A DNA stretch of 64,000 nt from Paracoccus sp. (in: a-proteobacteria) (GTDB lineage Bacteria > Pseudomonadota > Alphaproteobacteria > Rhodobacterales > Rhodobacteraceae): positions 1 through 64,000 of the forward strand of contig NZ_JAUNTO010000010.1 of the NCBI RefSeq assembly GCF_030538655.1. The letters are read 5' to 3'. Each line of letters opens with the position of its first letter. Position 1 is the first letter of the stretch. The notes beneath the pieces were generated by a model that saw only the letters and a program-made list of their open reading frames with translations, did no database searches and was not told the origin of the DNA. The position numbers were made by a program, and so were the translations under genes. Shown one piece after another: positions 1 through 8,890 of the stretch.

Positions 1-67
1 CCATTTCAGACATTGGCCCGCAGCCACGAGACCACCTGATGTCCGACTCAAAAAGTCAACAAAATCA

Positions 68-92
68 GGCATCTTCTGTCTGAAAATATCCC
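68..92. repeat. dispersed intergenic motif, copy 1
   Basis: The 13-base core GGCATCTTCTGTC followed by a GAAA...TATC tail recurs at 41768-41792 in another intergenic gap. Both copies lie outside genes and next to a GC-rich stretch. It looks like a small genome-wide intergenic repeat; its role is unknown. Confidence 0.5.
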
Positions 93-112
93 ACGGGGTG
101 AGGAGGATCAGA

Positions 113-133
113 AAAAGGTCCAGCGGACCTTTT
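113..133 (-). terminator. hairpin terminator after the acyl-CoA synthetase gene
   Basis: This is a perfect 9-bp stem (AAAAGGTCC / GGACCTTTT) with an AGC loop, 31 bases beyond the stop codon of the minus-strand gene that ends at 164. The A- and T-runs at the stem ends would let it work in either direction. The same 21-base hairpin, loop included, occurs at 51152-51172 after aroQ. Confidence 0.65.
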
Positions 134-163
134 CCCACCGAACCCCCGGCCTTGAGGCGCTAC

Positions 164-1852
164 CTAGCCGCGCAGCTCCGCCGCCATCTGGTCGCGCATG
201 ACGAATTTCTGCGCCTTGCCGGTCACGGTCATTGGCAGTTCCGCTTTGAAGCGGATATAGCGCGGCACCTTGTAATGCGACATCTGACCTTTGCAGAATT
301 CGCGGATCTCGTCCTCGGTGGCGGTCAGGCCGGGTTTCAGCACGATCCAGGCGCAGACCTCTTCACCGAATTTCGCGTCCGGCACACCGAACACCTGAAC
401 CATCTGCACGGCGGGGTGGCGGAAGATATATTCCTCGATCTCGCGCGGATAAATATTCTCGCCGCCGCGGATCAGCATATCCTTGACCCGGCCAACGATG
501 GCGCAATAGCCGTCGGCGTCGATGGTCGCCAGATCGCCGGTATGCATCCAGCCATCGTCATCCACCGCCTCGGCGGTTTTGCCCGGCTCGCCCCAGTAAC
601 CGCGCATGACGGAATAGCCACGGGTGCACAATTCGCCGGTTTCGCCAATACCGACGGTGCCGCCACGTTCGTTGACCAGCTTGACCTCAAGATGCGGATG
701 GATGCGGCCCACGGTGGACACGCGCTTGTCCACCGGATCGTCGGTATGCGACTGGAACGACACCGGGCTGGTTTCGGTCATGCCATAGGCGATCGTCACC
801 TCGCGCATGTGCATGTCGCGCTGCACGCGCTTCATCACCTCGATCGGGCAGGGCGCGCCCGCCATGATGCCGGTTCGCAGCGAAGACAGATCGTGGCGCA
901 CGAAACTTTCGGCATCCAGCATGGTGGAAAACATCGTCGGCACGCCATACAGGCCAGTGCAGCGTTCGTCGGCCACCGTCGCCAGCGTCACATCGGGGTC
1001 AAAGCCCTCACCGGGAAAGACCATGGTCGCGCCCTTGGTGACGCAACCCAGCACCCCCATCACCATGCCGAAACAGTGATACAGCGGCACCGGAATGCAC
1101 AGCCGGTCGTTTTCGCTGAACCTGATCCGGGCTGATACAAAATTGGCATTGTTGACGATATTGGCATGGGTCAGCGTCGCACCCTTTGGCATCCCGGTGG
1201 TGCCGGATGTGAACTGGATGTTGATCTGATCCTCGCGGTTCAGCATCGCGGTCAGAATGTCCAGCCGCGCGGTATCGGCAGGGGTGGCGGCCAGATCGGG
1301 GAAGTTCAGCATCCCCGGCGTTTTCGTATCGCCCATGCGCACCACCATGCGCAGATCGGGCAGCTTAGCCGAAACCAGCGCACCGGGCGCCGATTGCGCC
1401 AGTTCCGGGCAGAGATCCTGCAAGATGCCGATGTAATACGACGCCTTGAACTTGTCCGCCGTAATCAGACAGCGCACCCCCACATGGCGCAGCGCGAATT
1501 CCAGCTCGCCAATGCGATAGGCCGGGTTCACGTTCACCAGAATCGCGCCGATCCGGGCGGTGGCGAATTGCGTCAGCACCCATTCGGGACGGTTGGGCGC
1601 CCAGATGCCCACCCGGTCGCCCCGCGCAATGCCAAGGTTCAACAGGCCCGTGGCCAGCCGGTCCACCGCGTCGGAAAATTCGCGCCAGGTCATGCGCAGA
1701 TCGCGGTCGGTGAACACCAGCGCCTCGCCATCCGGGTTGGCGGCAACGGTGCGGGCCAGAATATCGGGGATGGTGTCGCGCAGCAGCGGCTGATCCGTGG
1801 CACCCTTGACCCTTGCCTCGCCGCCCGGACGTGGCGCTTCACCATAGATCAT
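164..1852 (-). CDS. acyl-CoA synthetase (AMP-binding, FadD/ACSF2-like)
   Basis: A 562-residue ATP-dependent acid:CoA ligase that would activate fatty or other carboxylic acids as acyl-adenylate and then acyl-CoA. The adenylation P-loop [13 protein letters not shown] is clear, followed by the [11 protein letters not shown] segment typical of medium/long-chain acyl-CoA synthetases, the YGMTETSP motif, the GWMHTGD motif and a C-terminal TVTGKAQK lysine motif. I chose the ATG at 1852, preceded by GAGGGGGAG, over the upstream ATG at 1879. It stands alone between a terminator and cobF. Chain-length specificity cannot be read from the sequence. Confidence 0.9.
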   Translation of the reverse strand: MIYGEAPRPGGEARVKGATDQPLLRDTIPDILARTVAANPDGEALVFTDRDLRMTWREFSDAVDRLATGLLNLGIARGDRVGIWAPNRPEWVLTQFATARIGAILVNVNPAYRIGELEFALRHVGVRCLITADKFKASYYIGILQDLCPELAQSAPGALVSAKLPDLRMVVRMGDTKTPGMLNFPDLAATPADTARLDILTAMLNREDQINIQFTSGTTGMPKGATLTHANIVNNANFVSARIRFSENDRLCIPVPLYHCFGMVMGVLGCVTKGATMVFPGEGFDPDVTLATVADERCTGLYGVPTMFSTMLDAESFVRHDLSSLRTGIMAGAPCPIEVMKRVQRDMHMREVTIAYGMTETSPVSFQSHTDDPVDKRVSTVGRIHPHLEVKLVNERGGTVGIGETGELCTRGYSVMRGYWGEPGKTAEAVDDDGWMHTGDLATIDADGYCAIVGRVKDMLIRGGENIYPREIEEYIFRHPAVQMVQVFGVPDAKFGEEVCAWIVLKPGLTATEDEIREFCKGQMSHYKVPRYIRFKAELPMTVTGKAQKFVMRDQMAAELRG

Positions 1853-1913
1853 GATCTCCCCCTCTGCTGATCCGCGCATATGCTTGGCCGAACAGCACCA
1901 AAGTGCAAGAGGC

Positions 1914-2657
1914 TCAGCCCATCCCGCGCCGCATCAGGTAAATATCCATGATCCAGCCGTGGCGGGCGCGCAATTCGGCGCGGGTCGCGATGATCTGTGC
2001 CGCCACATCGGTCAAAGGCCCGGCGATCAGGGTTTCCTGCGCCATGCCGACATAGGCCCCCCACCAGATGTGGATGCCGGCCGGGTCCAGCACCGAAAAC
2101 GCCCCGCCCGCATCCAGCATCACCGCCACGCTGCCCGCATCCCCCGGCCAGCCATGATCGCGCAGCCGACGCCCGGTGGTGATCGTCACCGCGCCCCCCA
2201 GCCCGTTCAGCGGCACGCGATGCGCTGCCGTCAACAGGTGCAGGCTGGTGATGCCGGGGACCACGGTCACGCGCAGAGCCTCCAGCCGCGCCGCGATGCG
2301 CAGCGTGCTGTCATACAGCGACGGATCACCCCAGACCAACAGCACCGCCTGCCCGCCCTGCGGCAGATGCGCGCGCAGCGCCGCCAGCCAACGCCGCGCG
2401 ATTTCGTCGTGCCAATCGTCCACCGCGCCCCGATAATCGGCGCGGCCATCGCGTTCGGGCATGTCGAACTCGGCCACCGGCACCGAGGCGGTCAGCACAG
2501 TAGCCAACACCTGATGGCGCAGATCGGCCAGATCGCCACGCTCGCCCGCCTTGCGCGGAATCAGGATCAGATCCGCGCCGTTGATGGCGGCGACGGCGGC
2601 ACGGGTCAGGTGATCGGGATTGCCCATACCGATGCCGATCAGTGCCAGTTCGATCAT
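1914..2657 (-). CDS. cobF: precorrin-6A synthase (deacetylating)
   Basis: CobF uses S-adenosylmethionine to methylate C1 of precorrin-5 and releases the extruded acetyl group as acetate, giving precorrin-6A in the aerobic cobalamin pathway. The 247-residue product starts [18 protein letters not shown], the glycine-rich N-terminus of precorrin methyltransferases, and contains [12 protein letters not shown] and [11 protein letters not shown], which match the SAM-binding GDP and PGxxS motifs. CobF is specific to the oxygen-dependent route. Its start lies 40 bases from that of bluB on the other strand, so the two are divergent and share a promoter region. Confidence 0.92.
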   Translation of the reverse strand: MIELALIGIGMGNPDHLTRAAVAAINGADLILIPRKAGERGDLADLRHQVLATVLTASVPVAEFDMPERDGRADYRGAVDDWHDEIARRWLAALRAHLPQGGQAVLLVWGDPSLYDSTLRIAARLEALRVTVVPGITSLHLLTAAHRVPLNGLGGAVTITTGRRLRDHGWPGDAGSVAVMLDAGGAFSVLDPAGIHIWWGAYVGMAQETLIAGPLTDVAAQIIATRAELRARHGWIMDIYLMRRGMG

Positions 2658-2697
2658 TCGCTTGCCCCTTGTGCCGCGCGGCCCTACCGTCCTCGCT

Positions 2698-3321
2698 ATG
2701 CAATTCACCGACGCCGACCGCAACACCCTGTCCGCCGTCATGCGCTGGCGGCGCGACGTGCGCCATTTCCGCCGTGACCCGGTGCCCGGCGCGGTGCTGG
2801 ACCGGCTGCGCGGGGCGATGGACCTATCGCCCTCGGTCGGGAATGCGCGCCCGTGGCGGGTGATGCGGGTGCAGACGGCGGCCCTGCGCGCCGGGGTTAT
2901 CGAGGAATTCACCCGCTGCAATAACGAGGCAGCGGCGGGGTATGACGACGCGACGCGCGCCGAATATCTGCGCCTGAAACTGGCCGGGCTGATTGAGGCA
3001 CCCGAGCATCTGGCGGTTTTCACCGACCTGAACCCGGCAGCGGGGCGCGGCCTTGGCCGCCAGACCATGCCCGAGACGCTGGCCTATTCAACGGTGATGG
3101 CGATCCATACGCTGTGGCTGGCGGCGCGGGCCGAGAATATCGGGCTTGGCTGGGTGTCGATCCTTGACCCTGTGCGGATGGCCGCGATCCTGAACGTGCC
3201 CGAGGGCTGGCGCTTTACCGCCTATCTGTGCCTTGGCTATGCGGCGCGGGGGGATGACACGCCGCTGTTGCATCGTGTGGGGTGGCAGGAGAATGCGGCG
3301 ACGCGGTGGGATGAGGTTTAG
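2698..3321 (+). CDS. bluB: 5,6-dimethylbenzimidazole synthase
   Basis: BluB cannibalises reduced FMN with oxygen to form 5,6-dimethylbenzimidazole, the lower ligand of cobalamin. The 207-residue protein is a nitroreductase-fold enzyme: an N-terminal RWRRDVRHFRRDPV stretch, the SPSVGNARPWR flavin-contact segment near residue 44, and a C-terminal LGWVSILDPVRMAAILNVP block characteristic of BluB rather than other nitroreductases. The ATG at 2698 gives the usual family N-terminus. The stop codon overlaps the end of the converging orphan gene by 4 bases. Confidence 0.93.
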   Translation: MQFTDADRNTLSAVMRWRRDVRHFRRDPVPGAVLDRLRGAMDLSPSVGNARPWRVMRVQTAALRAGVIEEFTRCNNEAAAGYDDATRAEYLRLKLAGLIEAPEHLAVFTDLNPAAGRGLGRQTMPETLAYSTVMAIHTLWLAARAENIGLGWVSILDPVRMAAILNVPEGWRFTAYLCLGYAARGDDTPLLHRVGWQENAATRWDEV

Positions 3322-3818
3322 CGTGTGCCGTGGCAGTCGATCTCGACTTCGGCATCATGCAGCATTTGGCAAAGCCGGGGCGACTCGCGGCCAAGGTCGG
3401 TTGCAATGTCACTGCACTCGCGCAGCTCACCATTTTTACAAATCCAATCAGAAATCAGATCCCAACCCTTCACTTTAAAGGGAATGCCATCTTTACAAAC
3501 CATTTTAGCTTGGCGTCGGGTGATGTCCCCATTACACACCAGCCTCGCATTCCAAATCTTACGTTCATCCAAATTGCAGCTTGAGAAGTTTGAGCTATCA
3601 CCACAATTCACCAAGACACCAATTATCTTGGCATTTATATTGGCGGCATCCGACATTTCACTCATTTCTTTAAAAAAATAAATTAACCCCAGCACGATCA
3701 TGGGTATTGATAAAAAGCAGCAGATACGCCAAATAATCGCCCGAAGATGTGACAGATTATCCCACACCCAACTCAGCAATTCCCGACCTGCACGCAAGAA
3801 ACTATTTAAGACCCGCAC
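3318..3818 (-). CDS. hypothetical single-pass membrane protein, low-GC orphan
   Basis: A 166-residue protein of no family I recognise. Residues 1-27 are basic and aromatic, residues about 28-49 (IIWRICCFLSIPMIVLGLIYFF) form one membrane segment, and the rest is a soluble domain with several cysteines. The start is GTG with GAGGGGG eight bases upstream. The gene is much richer in A+T than its neighbours and uses codons such as TTA and AAT that are rare in this window, so recent acquisition is likely. It sits between bluB, whose stop it overlaps, and the cbiM terminator. A link to cobalamin is only positional. Confidence 0.6.
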   Translation of the reverse strand: MRVLNSFLRAGRELLSWVWDNLSHLRAIIWRICCFLSIPMIVLGLIYFFKEMSEMSDAANINAKIIGVLVNCGDSSNFSSCNLDERKIWNARLVCNGDITRRQAKMVCKDGIPFKVKGWDLISDWICKNGELRECSDIATDLGRESPRLCQMLHDAEVEIDCHGTR

Positions 3819-3845
3819 CGCAGCGCCCCCTCAAGCCCCACCATA

Positions 3846-3873
3846 CAAAAACGGCGACCCAATCGGATTGCCG
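3846..3873 (-). terminator. rho-independent terminator after cbiM
   Basis: On the minus strand a 9-bp stem with one mismatch (CGGCAATCC / GGGTCGCCG) around a GATT loop is followed by a T-run. It begins 26 bases after the cbiM stop and ends the riboswitch-cbiM unit before the low-GC gene. Confidence 0.6.
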
Positions 3874-3898
3874 CTTCTTTTATACCTGACGCCACGCC

Positions 3899-4570
3899 TT
3901 ATGCCGCGCGGTGCAGACGGTCCACGAACAGGCCCGAATCCTTGTGGCGGTGCAGGGCCTTGGCGATGGCCAGCGCGGCCAGATCGGCCAGCGGCTCGAT
4001 CAGGATGACCAGCATATAGGCGGCACCAAAGGACAGCACATCGCCCATGACCTCGGACCCCTGACCATAGATCGCCCAAAAGGCGACCCAGGCCACGATC
4101 CCGCCCTGATAGGCGGCGGACAATTTCAGCACGTCGGTATAGCCCAGATCGACATAAGCCTTGTTCGCCGGGATGATGCGGCGGGCGATCATATGGATCG
4201 CGAACAGCGGGAACAGCAGCGTGGTGACATTAACGAAATACATCGGCAGGTCAGAGGGCGCAAAGAACAGCCCCTGCACCAGCAGACCGGCGGCCAGACC
4301 GACGGCGGCAGGCCCCGCCCCCAGAATCAGCAGCAGGGTGGTGCCAAGGATCATGTGAACCTCGGACACGCCGACAGCGAAATGCGGCAGCACTTCAAAG
4401 CAGACAAAGGTGCCGATCAGCGCCAGAACCGAGCGCGCCGCAAAGGACGGCAGGCTGTGGGTTTTCAGATCATCCGCGATCAGTTTCAGCGACACGCCCG
4501 CAGCGGCGGCGGCAGTGCCGTAAGCCAGGGCCATTTTCGCGCCATCAACGACGCCGGGTTCGATATGCAT
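3899..4570 (-). CDS. cbiM: CbiM-family energy-coupling factor permease (cobalt uptake)
   Basis: A 223-residue integral membrane protein of the CbiM/NikM family, the substrate-binding S-component of cobalt or nickel ECF transporters. The mature N-terminus MHIEPG keeps the Met1-His2 metal-binding start, and a second conserved histidine lies in GVSEVHMILG, before the GPAAVGLAAGLLVQGLFF helix. Six or so hydrophobic segments are visible. The ATG at 4570 is preceded by AAGGAG. A cobalamin riboswitch lies directly upstream, so cobalt import would fall when cobalamin is abundant. No CbiN, CbiQ or CbiO gene is adjacent, so it is either a lone transporter or uses a coupling module encoded elsewhere. 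Confidence 0.85.
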   Translation of the reverse strand: MHIEPGVVDGAKMALAYGTAAAAAGVSLKLIADDLKTHSLPSFAARSVLALIGTFVCFEVLPHFAVGVSEVHMILGTTLLLILGAGPAAVGLAAGLLVQGLFFAPSDLPMYFVNVTTLLFPLFAIHMIARRIIPANKAYVDLGYTDVLKLSAAYQGGIVAWVAFWAIYGQGSEVMGDVLSFGAAYMLVILIEPLADLAALAIAKALHRHKDSGLFVDRLHRAA

Positions 4571-4609
4571 CACGCTCTCCTTGCCGTCCCACCGACGGCG
4601 GTTGCTGTT

Positions 4610-4785
4610 TCGGGCGTCGGGCCGGTCTCCTGGCTTGCGGGTCTTGGCGTGCTGCCGCCTTCCCACCTGATATGGCAGTGGCATGATGGCAGCCCGCTGT
4701 CCGCTTACAGTCGCGGGGGCGGCTGGGGAATCGGCAGATGCCTTCACCCCATTCCCGTTTCGCCCTTTCGGGCACCTGACAGGCC
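4610..4785 (-). ncRNA. cobalamin riboswitch upstream of cbiM
   Basis: On the minus strand the hallmark elements appear in order: GGTGCC near 4775, GCCCCCGCGACTGT near 4707-4723, GCCACTG, GGGAAGG, and the B12 box AGCCAGGAGACCGGCC at 4620-4636. It ends about 40 bases before the cbiM start and lies just downstream of cobB. Binding of adenosylcobalamin should reduce cbiM expression. Confidence 0.92.
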
Positions 4786-4811
4786 AGCTTTGGCAGGAAA
4801 GCCCCGTTGGA

Positions 4812-6116
4812 TCAAGCTTTGACCGGGGCGATCAGGTGAAAGAACGTCCCCGTCACGGTGCCACGATGCGAGCCGGTTTCCGGCACGGCGGCGCCTTCGG
4901 CATCGGTAACGTGGGCCAAGGGCTGGTCGGGCTGGTCGATGATGGTGGAATAATGGAACTCATGCCCCGCCAGATGCGCGCCCGCCGGGTGGCCGGGCAT
5001 GGGCGCGATCAGCTCGGCCCGGCGATAGCCCAGATGCATTCGGCGCTTTTCATAGCTGGTCACAAGGCCCAAAAGGCCCGCCATCCGGTGCCGGGTGCCG
5101 CTGGCGTCGATCAGCCCCTGACCAAGCGCCATGTAACCGCCGCATTCGCCATGCACCGGGCAGGTTTCGGCGTGGCGGGCAAGGGCAGCGCGGAAATTAT
5201 CCGCCGCCGCCAACTTGCCGGCGTGCAGTTCCGGGTATCCGCCGGGCAGCCAGACCAGATCGGCCTCGGGCGGCGGTTCATCAGCCAGCGGTGAAAACGG
5301 GATAATCTCGGCCCCCGCCGCGTGCCAGCCCGCGACAAGATGCGGATAGGCAAAGGAAAACGCCGCGTCCTGCGCCATGGCGATGCGCTGCGCCGGGGGG
5401 CGCGGCAGGGTGCCGGGCGACAGGGGCGCAGCAGTGCGGGCAGCAGCGCGGATCGCGCCCAGATCGACATGTTCGCGCAGAAAGGCGGCATAGCCCGCGA
5501 TCGCCGCATCCAGATCGGGGTGTTCAACCGCCTGCACCAGCCCAAGGTGACGCTCGGGCAGGGTCAGATCGCCGCGCCGGGGCAGCGCGCCCAGCACCGG
5601 CAGGCCCGCCTGCTCCATCCCCAGCCGCACCAGCCGTTCATGGCGCGGGCTGGCAACGCGGTTCAGAATGACCCCGGCAAAGGGCAGATCGCGGCCATAG
5701 GCGGCAAAGCCCATCGCCACCGCCGCCGCCGATTGCGCCTGACCGGACACGTCAATGACCAGCACCACCGGCCAGCCCATCAGCGCCGCCAGTTCCGCGC
5801 TGGACCCGCGCCCGGCCTGCCCCGACTTTGCCACGCCATCGTAAAGGCCCATCGAGCCTTCGGCCACGATCAGATCGGTGCCTGCCGCCTGCGCCGAGAT
5901 AACCCCCAACAGCCCCGGCCCCATCGCCCAGGTATCCAGATTGAACGAATCGCGCCCGCAGGCCGCGCGGTGAAAGGCCGGGTCGATGTAATCGGGGCCG
6001 CTTTTGAACGGCTGCACGGTCAGCCCATCCTCGGCCAGCGCGCGCAGCAGCCCCAGCATCACCGTGGTTTTCCCGGTGCCAGAGGCGGGGGCGGAAATCA
6101 TCAGGCCGGGCGTCAT
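4812..6116 (-). CDS. cobB: hydrogenobyrinate/cobyrinate a,c-diamide synthase
   Basis: CobB amidates the a and c side chains of hydrogenobyrinate using glutamine and ATP. The 434-residue protein begins with a dethiobiotin-synthetase-like ATPase domain (P-loop ASGTGKTT, residues 11-18, and [11 protein letters not shown]), and ends with a class I glutamine amidotransferase-like domain whose nucleophile cysteine lies in GECGGYM (near residue 325). Length is normal. Its ATG overlaps the cobM stop as ATGA, so translation is coupled, and it is the last gene of the cobL-cobE-cobM-cobB run. Confidence 0.95.
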   Translation of the reverse strand: MTPGLMISAPASGTGKTTVMLGLLRALAEDGLTVQPFKSGPDYIDPAFHRAACGRDSFNLDTWAMGPGLLGVISAQAAGTDLIVAEGSMGLYDGVAKSGQAGRGSSAELAALMGWPVVLVIDVSGQAQSAAAVAMGFAAYGRDLPFAGVILNRVASPRHERLVRLGMEQAGLPVLGALPRRGDLTLPERHLGLVQAVEHPDLDAAIAGYAAFLREHVDLGAIRAAARTAAPLSPGTLPRPPAQRIAMAQDAAFSFAYPHLVAGWHAAGAEIIPFSPLADEPPPEADLVWLPGGYPELHAGKLAAADNFRAALARHAETCPVHGECGGYMALGQGLIDASGTRHRMAGLLGLVTSYEKRRMHLGYRRAELIAPMPGHPAGAHLAGHEFHYSTIIDQPDQPLAHVTDAEGAAVPETGSHRGTVTGTFFHLIAPVKA

Positions 6117-6898
6117 TCGCGGCTGTCCTTATAGATCGAGGTCGCGGATTGCGGCCGGAACCGGCGGTCGTAATCGGGGGCGTAGAGGCAGCTTTCCGCA
6201 AACCCCTCGGCCGCCAATGCCGGGCCGATGAGGATCAGCGCGGTGCGCTCCATGCTGCCTGCGACGGCGGTTTCAACGCCCGCCAGCGTGCTGCGGATGA
6301 TGCGCTGATCGGGCCAGCTTGCGCGCCAGACCACGGCGACGGGGCAATCCGGCCCGTAATGCGGGGTCAGGTCAGCGGCGACCTGCGCCAGATTCTGGAT
6401 CGACAGATGCACGGCCAGCGTCGCGCCGGTTGCGCCGAAAGCGGCCAGCGTTTCGCGCGGCGGCATGGCACTGGCCCGGCCCGGCGTGCGGGTCAGCACC
6501 AGCGATTGCGCGACACCCGGCAGGGTCAGTTCCGCCCCCAAGGCCGCCGCCGCCGCCGCAAAGGACGGCACGCCGGGGGTGACGGTGTAGGGGATGCCAA
6601 GGGCGCGCAGACGCCGCAACTGCTCACCCATCGCCGACCAGACCGACAGATCGCCGGAATGCAGCCGCGCCACATCCTGCCCTTTGGCGTAGGCGGCGCT
6701 GATTTCCGCGATGATCTGATCCAGCGACAAGGGCGCAGTATTCACGATGCGCGCGCCGGGGGGGCAATGGGTCAGCACGCCTTGCGGCACCAGCGATCCG
6801 GCATAAAGGCAGACCGGGCAGGCGGCGATCAGATCGCGTCCGCGCAGGGTTAACAGGTCGGGCGCGCCGGGTCCGGCGCCGATAAAATGCACGGTCAT
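6113..6898 (-). CDS. cobM: precorrin-4 C11-methyltransferase
   Basis: CobM transfers a methyl group from SAM to C11 of precorrin-4, giving precorrin-5. The 261-residue protein has [20 protein letters not shown] at the N-terminus, the [15 protein letters not shown] motif (GDxS of this methyltransferase class) near residue 90, and [16 protein letters not shown]. The chosen ATG at 6898 overlaps the cobE stop by four bases (ATGA), and its own stop overlaps cobB in the same way. Confidence 0.95.
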   Translation of the reverse strand: MTVHFIGAGPGAPDLLTLRGRDLIAACPVCLYAGSLVPQGVLTHCPPGARIVNTAPLSLDQIIAEISAAYAKGQDVARLHSGDLSVWSAMGEQLRRLRALGIPYTVTPGVPSFAAAAAALGAELTLPGVAQSLVLTRTPGRASAMPPRETLAAFGATGATLAVHLSIQNLAQVAADLTPHYGPDCPVAVVWRASWPDQRIIRSTLAGVETAVAGSMERTALILIGPALAAEGFAESCLYAPDYDRRFRPQSATSIYKDSRE

Positions 6899-7242
6899 GG
6901 GCTGTCCTTTCGGGCTATGGCGCAAGTGGCGCGGCGGTCGGGCGAGATGACGCGCGGTGCCACCAGCCGCGCGCCGGGGCCTGCGGCGGCAAGGGCTGTG
7001 GCCTCGGCCACGGACCCGGTGGCGCGGGCGCGCAGGCTGGCGGGGGATTGCGTCGGTGTGTCGGCAGGCAGGTCGGTCACGGCGATCACCGGCAGACCAA
7101 GCGCGGCCAGCACGGCGGCCTTGTCGGCCACGGTGGCGGCATGGGTGGGCGTCAGGCCACTGGCCGCGATGGCCGCGCCCAATGCCCCGCGCAGGGATGC
7201 CGCATCCGCCGCCGAGGTAAAACCGAACCCCGCCACGATCAC
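6895..7242 (-). CDS. cobE: cobalamin biosynthesis protein CobE (CbiG C-terminal family)
   Basis: A protein of about 115 residues matching the CobE/CbiG C-terminal domain: [19 protein letters not shown] at the start, [23 protein letters not shown] in the middle, and the [12 protein letters not shown] segment near the C-terminus. CobE is needed for cobalamin formation in aerobic organisms and may act as a corrin intermediate-binding protein; its exact role is unsettled. The likely start is the GTG at 7242, which overlaps the TGA of the preceding reading frame as GTGA. The stop overlaps the cobM ATG. The region before the start contains degenerate copies of this same start. Confidence 0.82.
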   Translation of the reverse strand: MIVAGFGFTSAADAASLRGALGAAIAASGLTPTHAATVADKAAVLAALGLPVIAVTDLPADTPTQSPASLRARATGSVAEATALAAAGPGARLVAPRVISPDRRATCAIARKDSP

Positions 7243-7715
7243 GACGACACCTGCCGATATACAGCACTGGCTGGCGCAGCCACGCCGCCCGGCAGCAGCG
7301 CGCCTTGGCGATGGCGCAGGTTGGCCGCGATGGTCAAGGGGGCAAAGCGCGCCACGATCACAGCAGCGCCTGCGGACCTGTGACAATGCGCAGTTGCGCC
7401 TGTCGCAACGCCCGGTCGAACCGCATAAGCCGCCCCGCCCCGCAGCGACACGGCTTGGCCGCCCCGCAGGCTGACCGCATCTGTCATATGTGCAAACACA
7501 GCACCACCCGCAGATATGCGCCAGTCGCGCCGATTGCCCGCGATGCCAGACACACACTCTGAACCCGTCGCAACGCGCGGATCTCGGACCGCACAGGCCG
7601 CCCTGCCCCAACGGCGCAGACTGGCCGCGAGGCACCCTTCAGCCCTGTTGCCACGCGGGTTGGCCGCCTCTGCCGCCCATGCAAGCCCCGCCATGATCAC
7701 AGCACCACCGACCAT
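7227..7715 (-). repeat. degenerate tandem copies of the cobL/cobE junction
   Basis: Four copies of a junction sequence occur on the minus strand with GTG codons at 7700, 7499, 7361 and 7242, spaced 201, 138 and 119 bases. Copies one, three and four share GTGATCRTGGCG exactly and all four follow a G/C-rich GGTGSTGCT-like lead. The downstream parts align as a GCGGCCAACCTGCG-like block. Units differ in length and are diverged, so this is an old duplication, not a recent one. Confidence 0.7.
7239..7700 (-). CDS. repeat-built open frame between cobL and cobE, derived from cobE starts
   Basis: This 153-codon frame begins with a GTG at 7700 that overlaps the cobL TGA (GTGA) and ends with a TGA at 7239 that overlaps the cobE GTG, also as GTGA. 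It is built of three imperfect units beginning at 7700, 7499 and 7361. Unit one reads [17 protein letters not shown] and unit three VIVARFAP...[10 protein letters not shown], matching Cob[20 protein letters not shown]. Units one and two also share [10 protein letters not shown] / AVRPGVATG. It is rich in Arg, Cys, Ala and Gly and resembles no folded protein, so it may be a translated spacer, a decayed duplication or a coupling device. Whether a stable protein is made is unknown. Confidence 0.35.
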   Translation of the reverse strand: MIMAGLAWAAEAANPRGNRAEGCLAASLRRWGRAACAVRDPRVATGSECVSGIAGNRRDWRISAGGAVFAHMTDAVSLRGGQAVSLRGGAAYAVRPGVATGATAHCHRSAGAAVIVARFAPLTIAANLRHRQGALLPGGVAAPASAVYRQVSS

Positions 7716-8890
7716 TGCACGATGGGATAAGACGCGCGCCAGCCGCGCAACCGGCCCAGAGGCGCGGCCTCGGCCATGTCAACGCGCAGCAGCGCCCCGC
7801 CATATGCGGCCTGCGCCTGCACCAGCAGCGTTTCCGATTCCAGCGTCACCGCATTGGCCACGATCCGCGTGCCGGGACGCAGCGCCGTCAGCCGCGCCAG
7901 CAGCGCCGCCGACAAGCCGCCGCCGATGAACACCGCGTCAGGATCGGGCGCGCCGTCCAGAACCTCGGGCGCGCGGCCCTGACGGATTTCCAGCCGGTCC
8001 ACGCCCAAGGCATCGGCATTGGCGCGGGCGCGGGCGGCGCGGGCGGGGTCGGCCTCAAAGCCGATGGCGCGGGTCGAGGGATGGGTCAGCAACCATTCGA
8101 TCCCGACGGACCCCGACCCCGCGCCGATGTCCCACAGCAATTCGCCGGGACGCGGGGCCAGCGCGGAAAGGGTCAGCGCGCGGACCGGGCGCTTGGTGAT
8201 CTGACCGTCATGATCGAACAGATCGTCCGGCAGGCCCGAGACGCGCGGCATCACCGCGCCATCGCCCGCCACCCGAACCGCCACGGCCACCGGATGCGCC
8301 GCATCCAGCGCATAATCCGCCGCGCGGGTGTGGCGCACCCGTTCGCGTGGACCGCCCAAACACTCCATCACCGTCAGATCACTGTCGCCAAAGCCCCGCG
8401 CCACCAGCAGTGCCGCCAGTTCCGCCACCGCCGCGCCATCGCGCAACAGCACAATCAGCCGGGCACCGGGGGCCAGATGCGGGCGCAGCCGGGCCAGCGG
8501 GGCGGCGTGCAGGCCAAGGCAGGTAACGCCTTCGATCCCCCAGCCCATCCGCGCCGCCGCCAGCGAAAAGCTGGACGGCGCGGGCAGCACGCGCCATTCC
8601 GCTGGCTCCAGATGCCGCGCCAGCACCGCGCCCGCGCCAAACCAGAACGGATCACCCGAGGCCAGCATCACCACCCGCCGCCCGCGATGCGCCAACAGCA
8701 GAGGGATGCCATCGGCAAAGGGCACCGGCCAGACCAGCTGTTCCCCCGCGCCAATACCCGCGATCAGGTCCAGATGGCGGGCCGCACCGGCGATGATTTC
8801 GGCGCCCTCGATCGCGGTGCGGCTTGCGGGGGGCAGGCCCTCGGGTGCATCTTCACCGATACCAATGATGGTCAGCCACGGATCAGCCAT
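7697..8890 (-). CDS. cobL: precorrin-6B C5,15-methyltransferase (decarboxylating)
   Basis: CobL methylates C5 and C15 of dihydro-precorrin-6 and decarboxylates the C12 acetate side chain, giving precorrin-8x. The 397-residue fusion has the usual two domains: a CbiE-type methyltransferase (residues about 6-215, with LASGDPFWFGAG and CLGLHAAPL) and a CbiT-type domain (about 230-397, with SAM motif LLWDIGAGSGS at residues 251-261). The ATG at 8890 is preceded by AAGGA and shares two bases with the cobK ATG on the opposite strand. Its TGA overlaps the GTG of the repeat-built frame. Confidence 0.95.
   Translation of the reverse strand: MADPWLTIIGIGEDAPEGLPPASRTAIEGAEIIAGAARHLDLIAGIGAGEQLVWPVPFADGIPLLLAHRGRRVVMLASGDPFWFGAGAVLARHLEPAEWRVLPAPSSFSLAAARMGWGIEGVTCLGLHAAPLARLRPHLAPGARLIVLLRDGAAVAELAALLVARGFGDSDLTVMECLGGPRERVRHTRAADYALDAAHPVAVAVRVAGDGAVMPRVSGLPDDLFDHDGQITKRPVRALTLSALAPRPGELLWDIGAGSGSVGIEWLLTHPSTRAIGFEADPARAARARANADALGVDRLEIRQGRAPEVLDGAPDPDAVFIGGGLSAALLARLTALRPGTRIVANAVTLESETLLVQAQAAYGGALLRVDMAEAAPLGRLRGWRASYPIVQWSVVL

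Noticed and set aside
7490..7696. plus-strand and minus-strand short frames in the cobL-cobE gap other than the 153-codon one
   Set aside because: They lack coupling to neighbours and show no repeat similarity to CobE; only the frame at 7239-7700 keeps GTGA overlaps at both ends.
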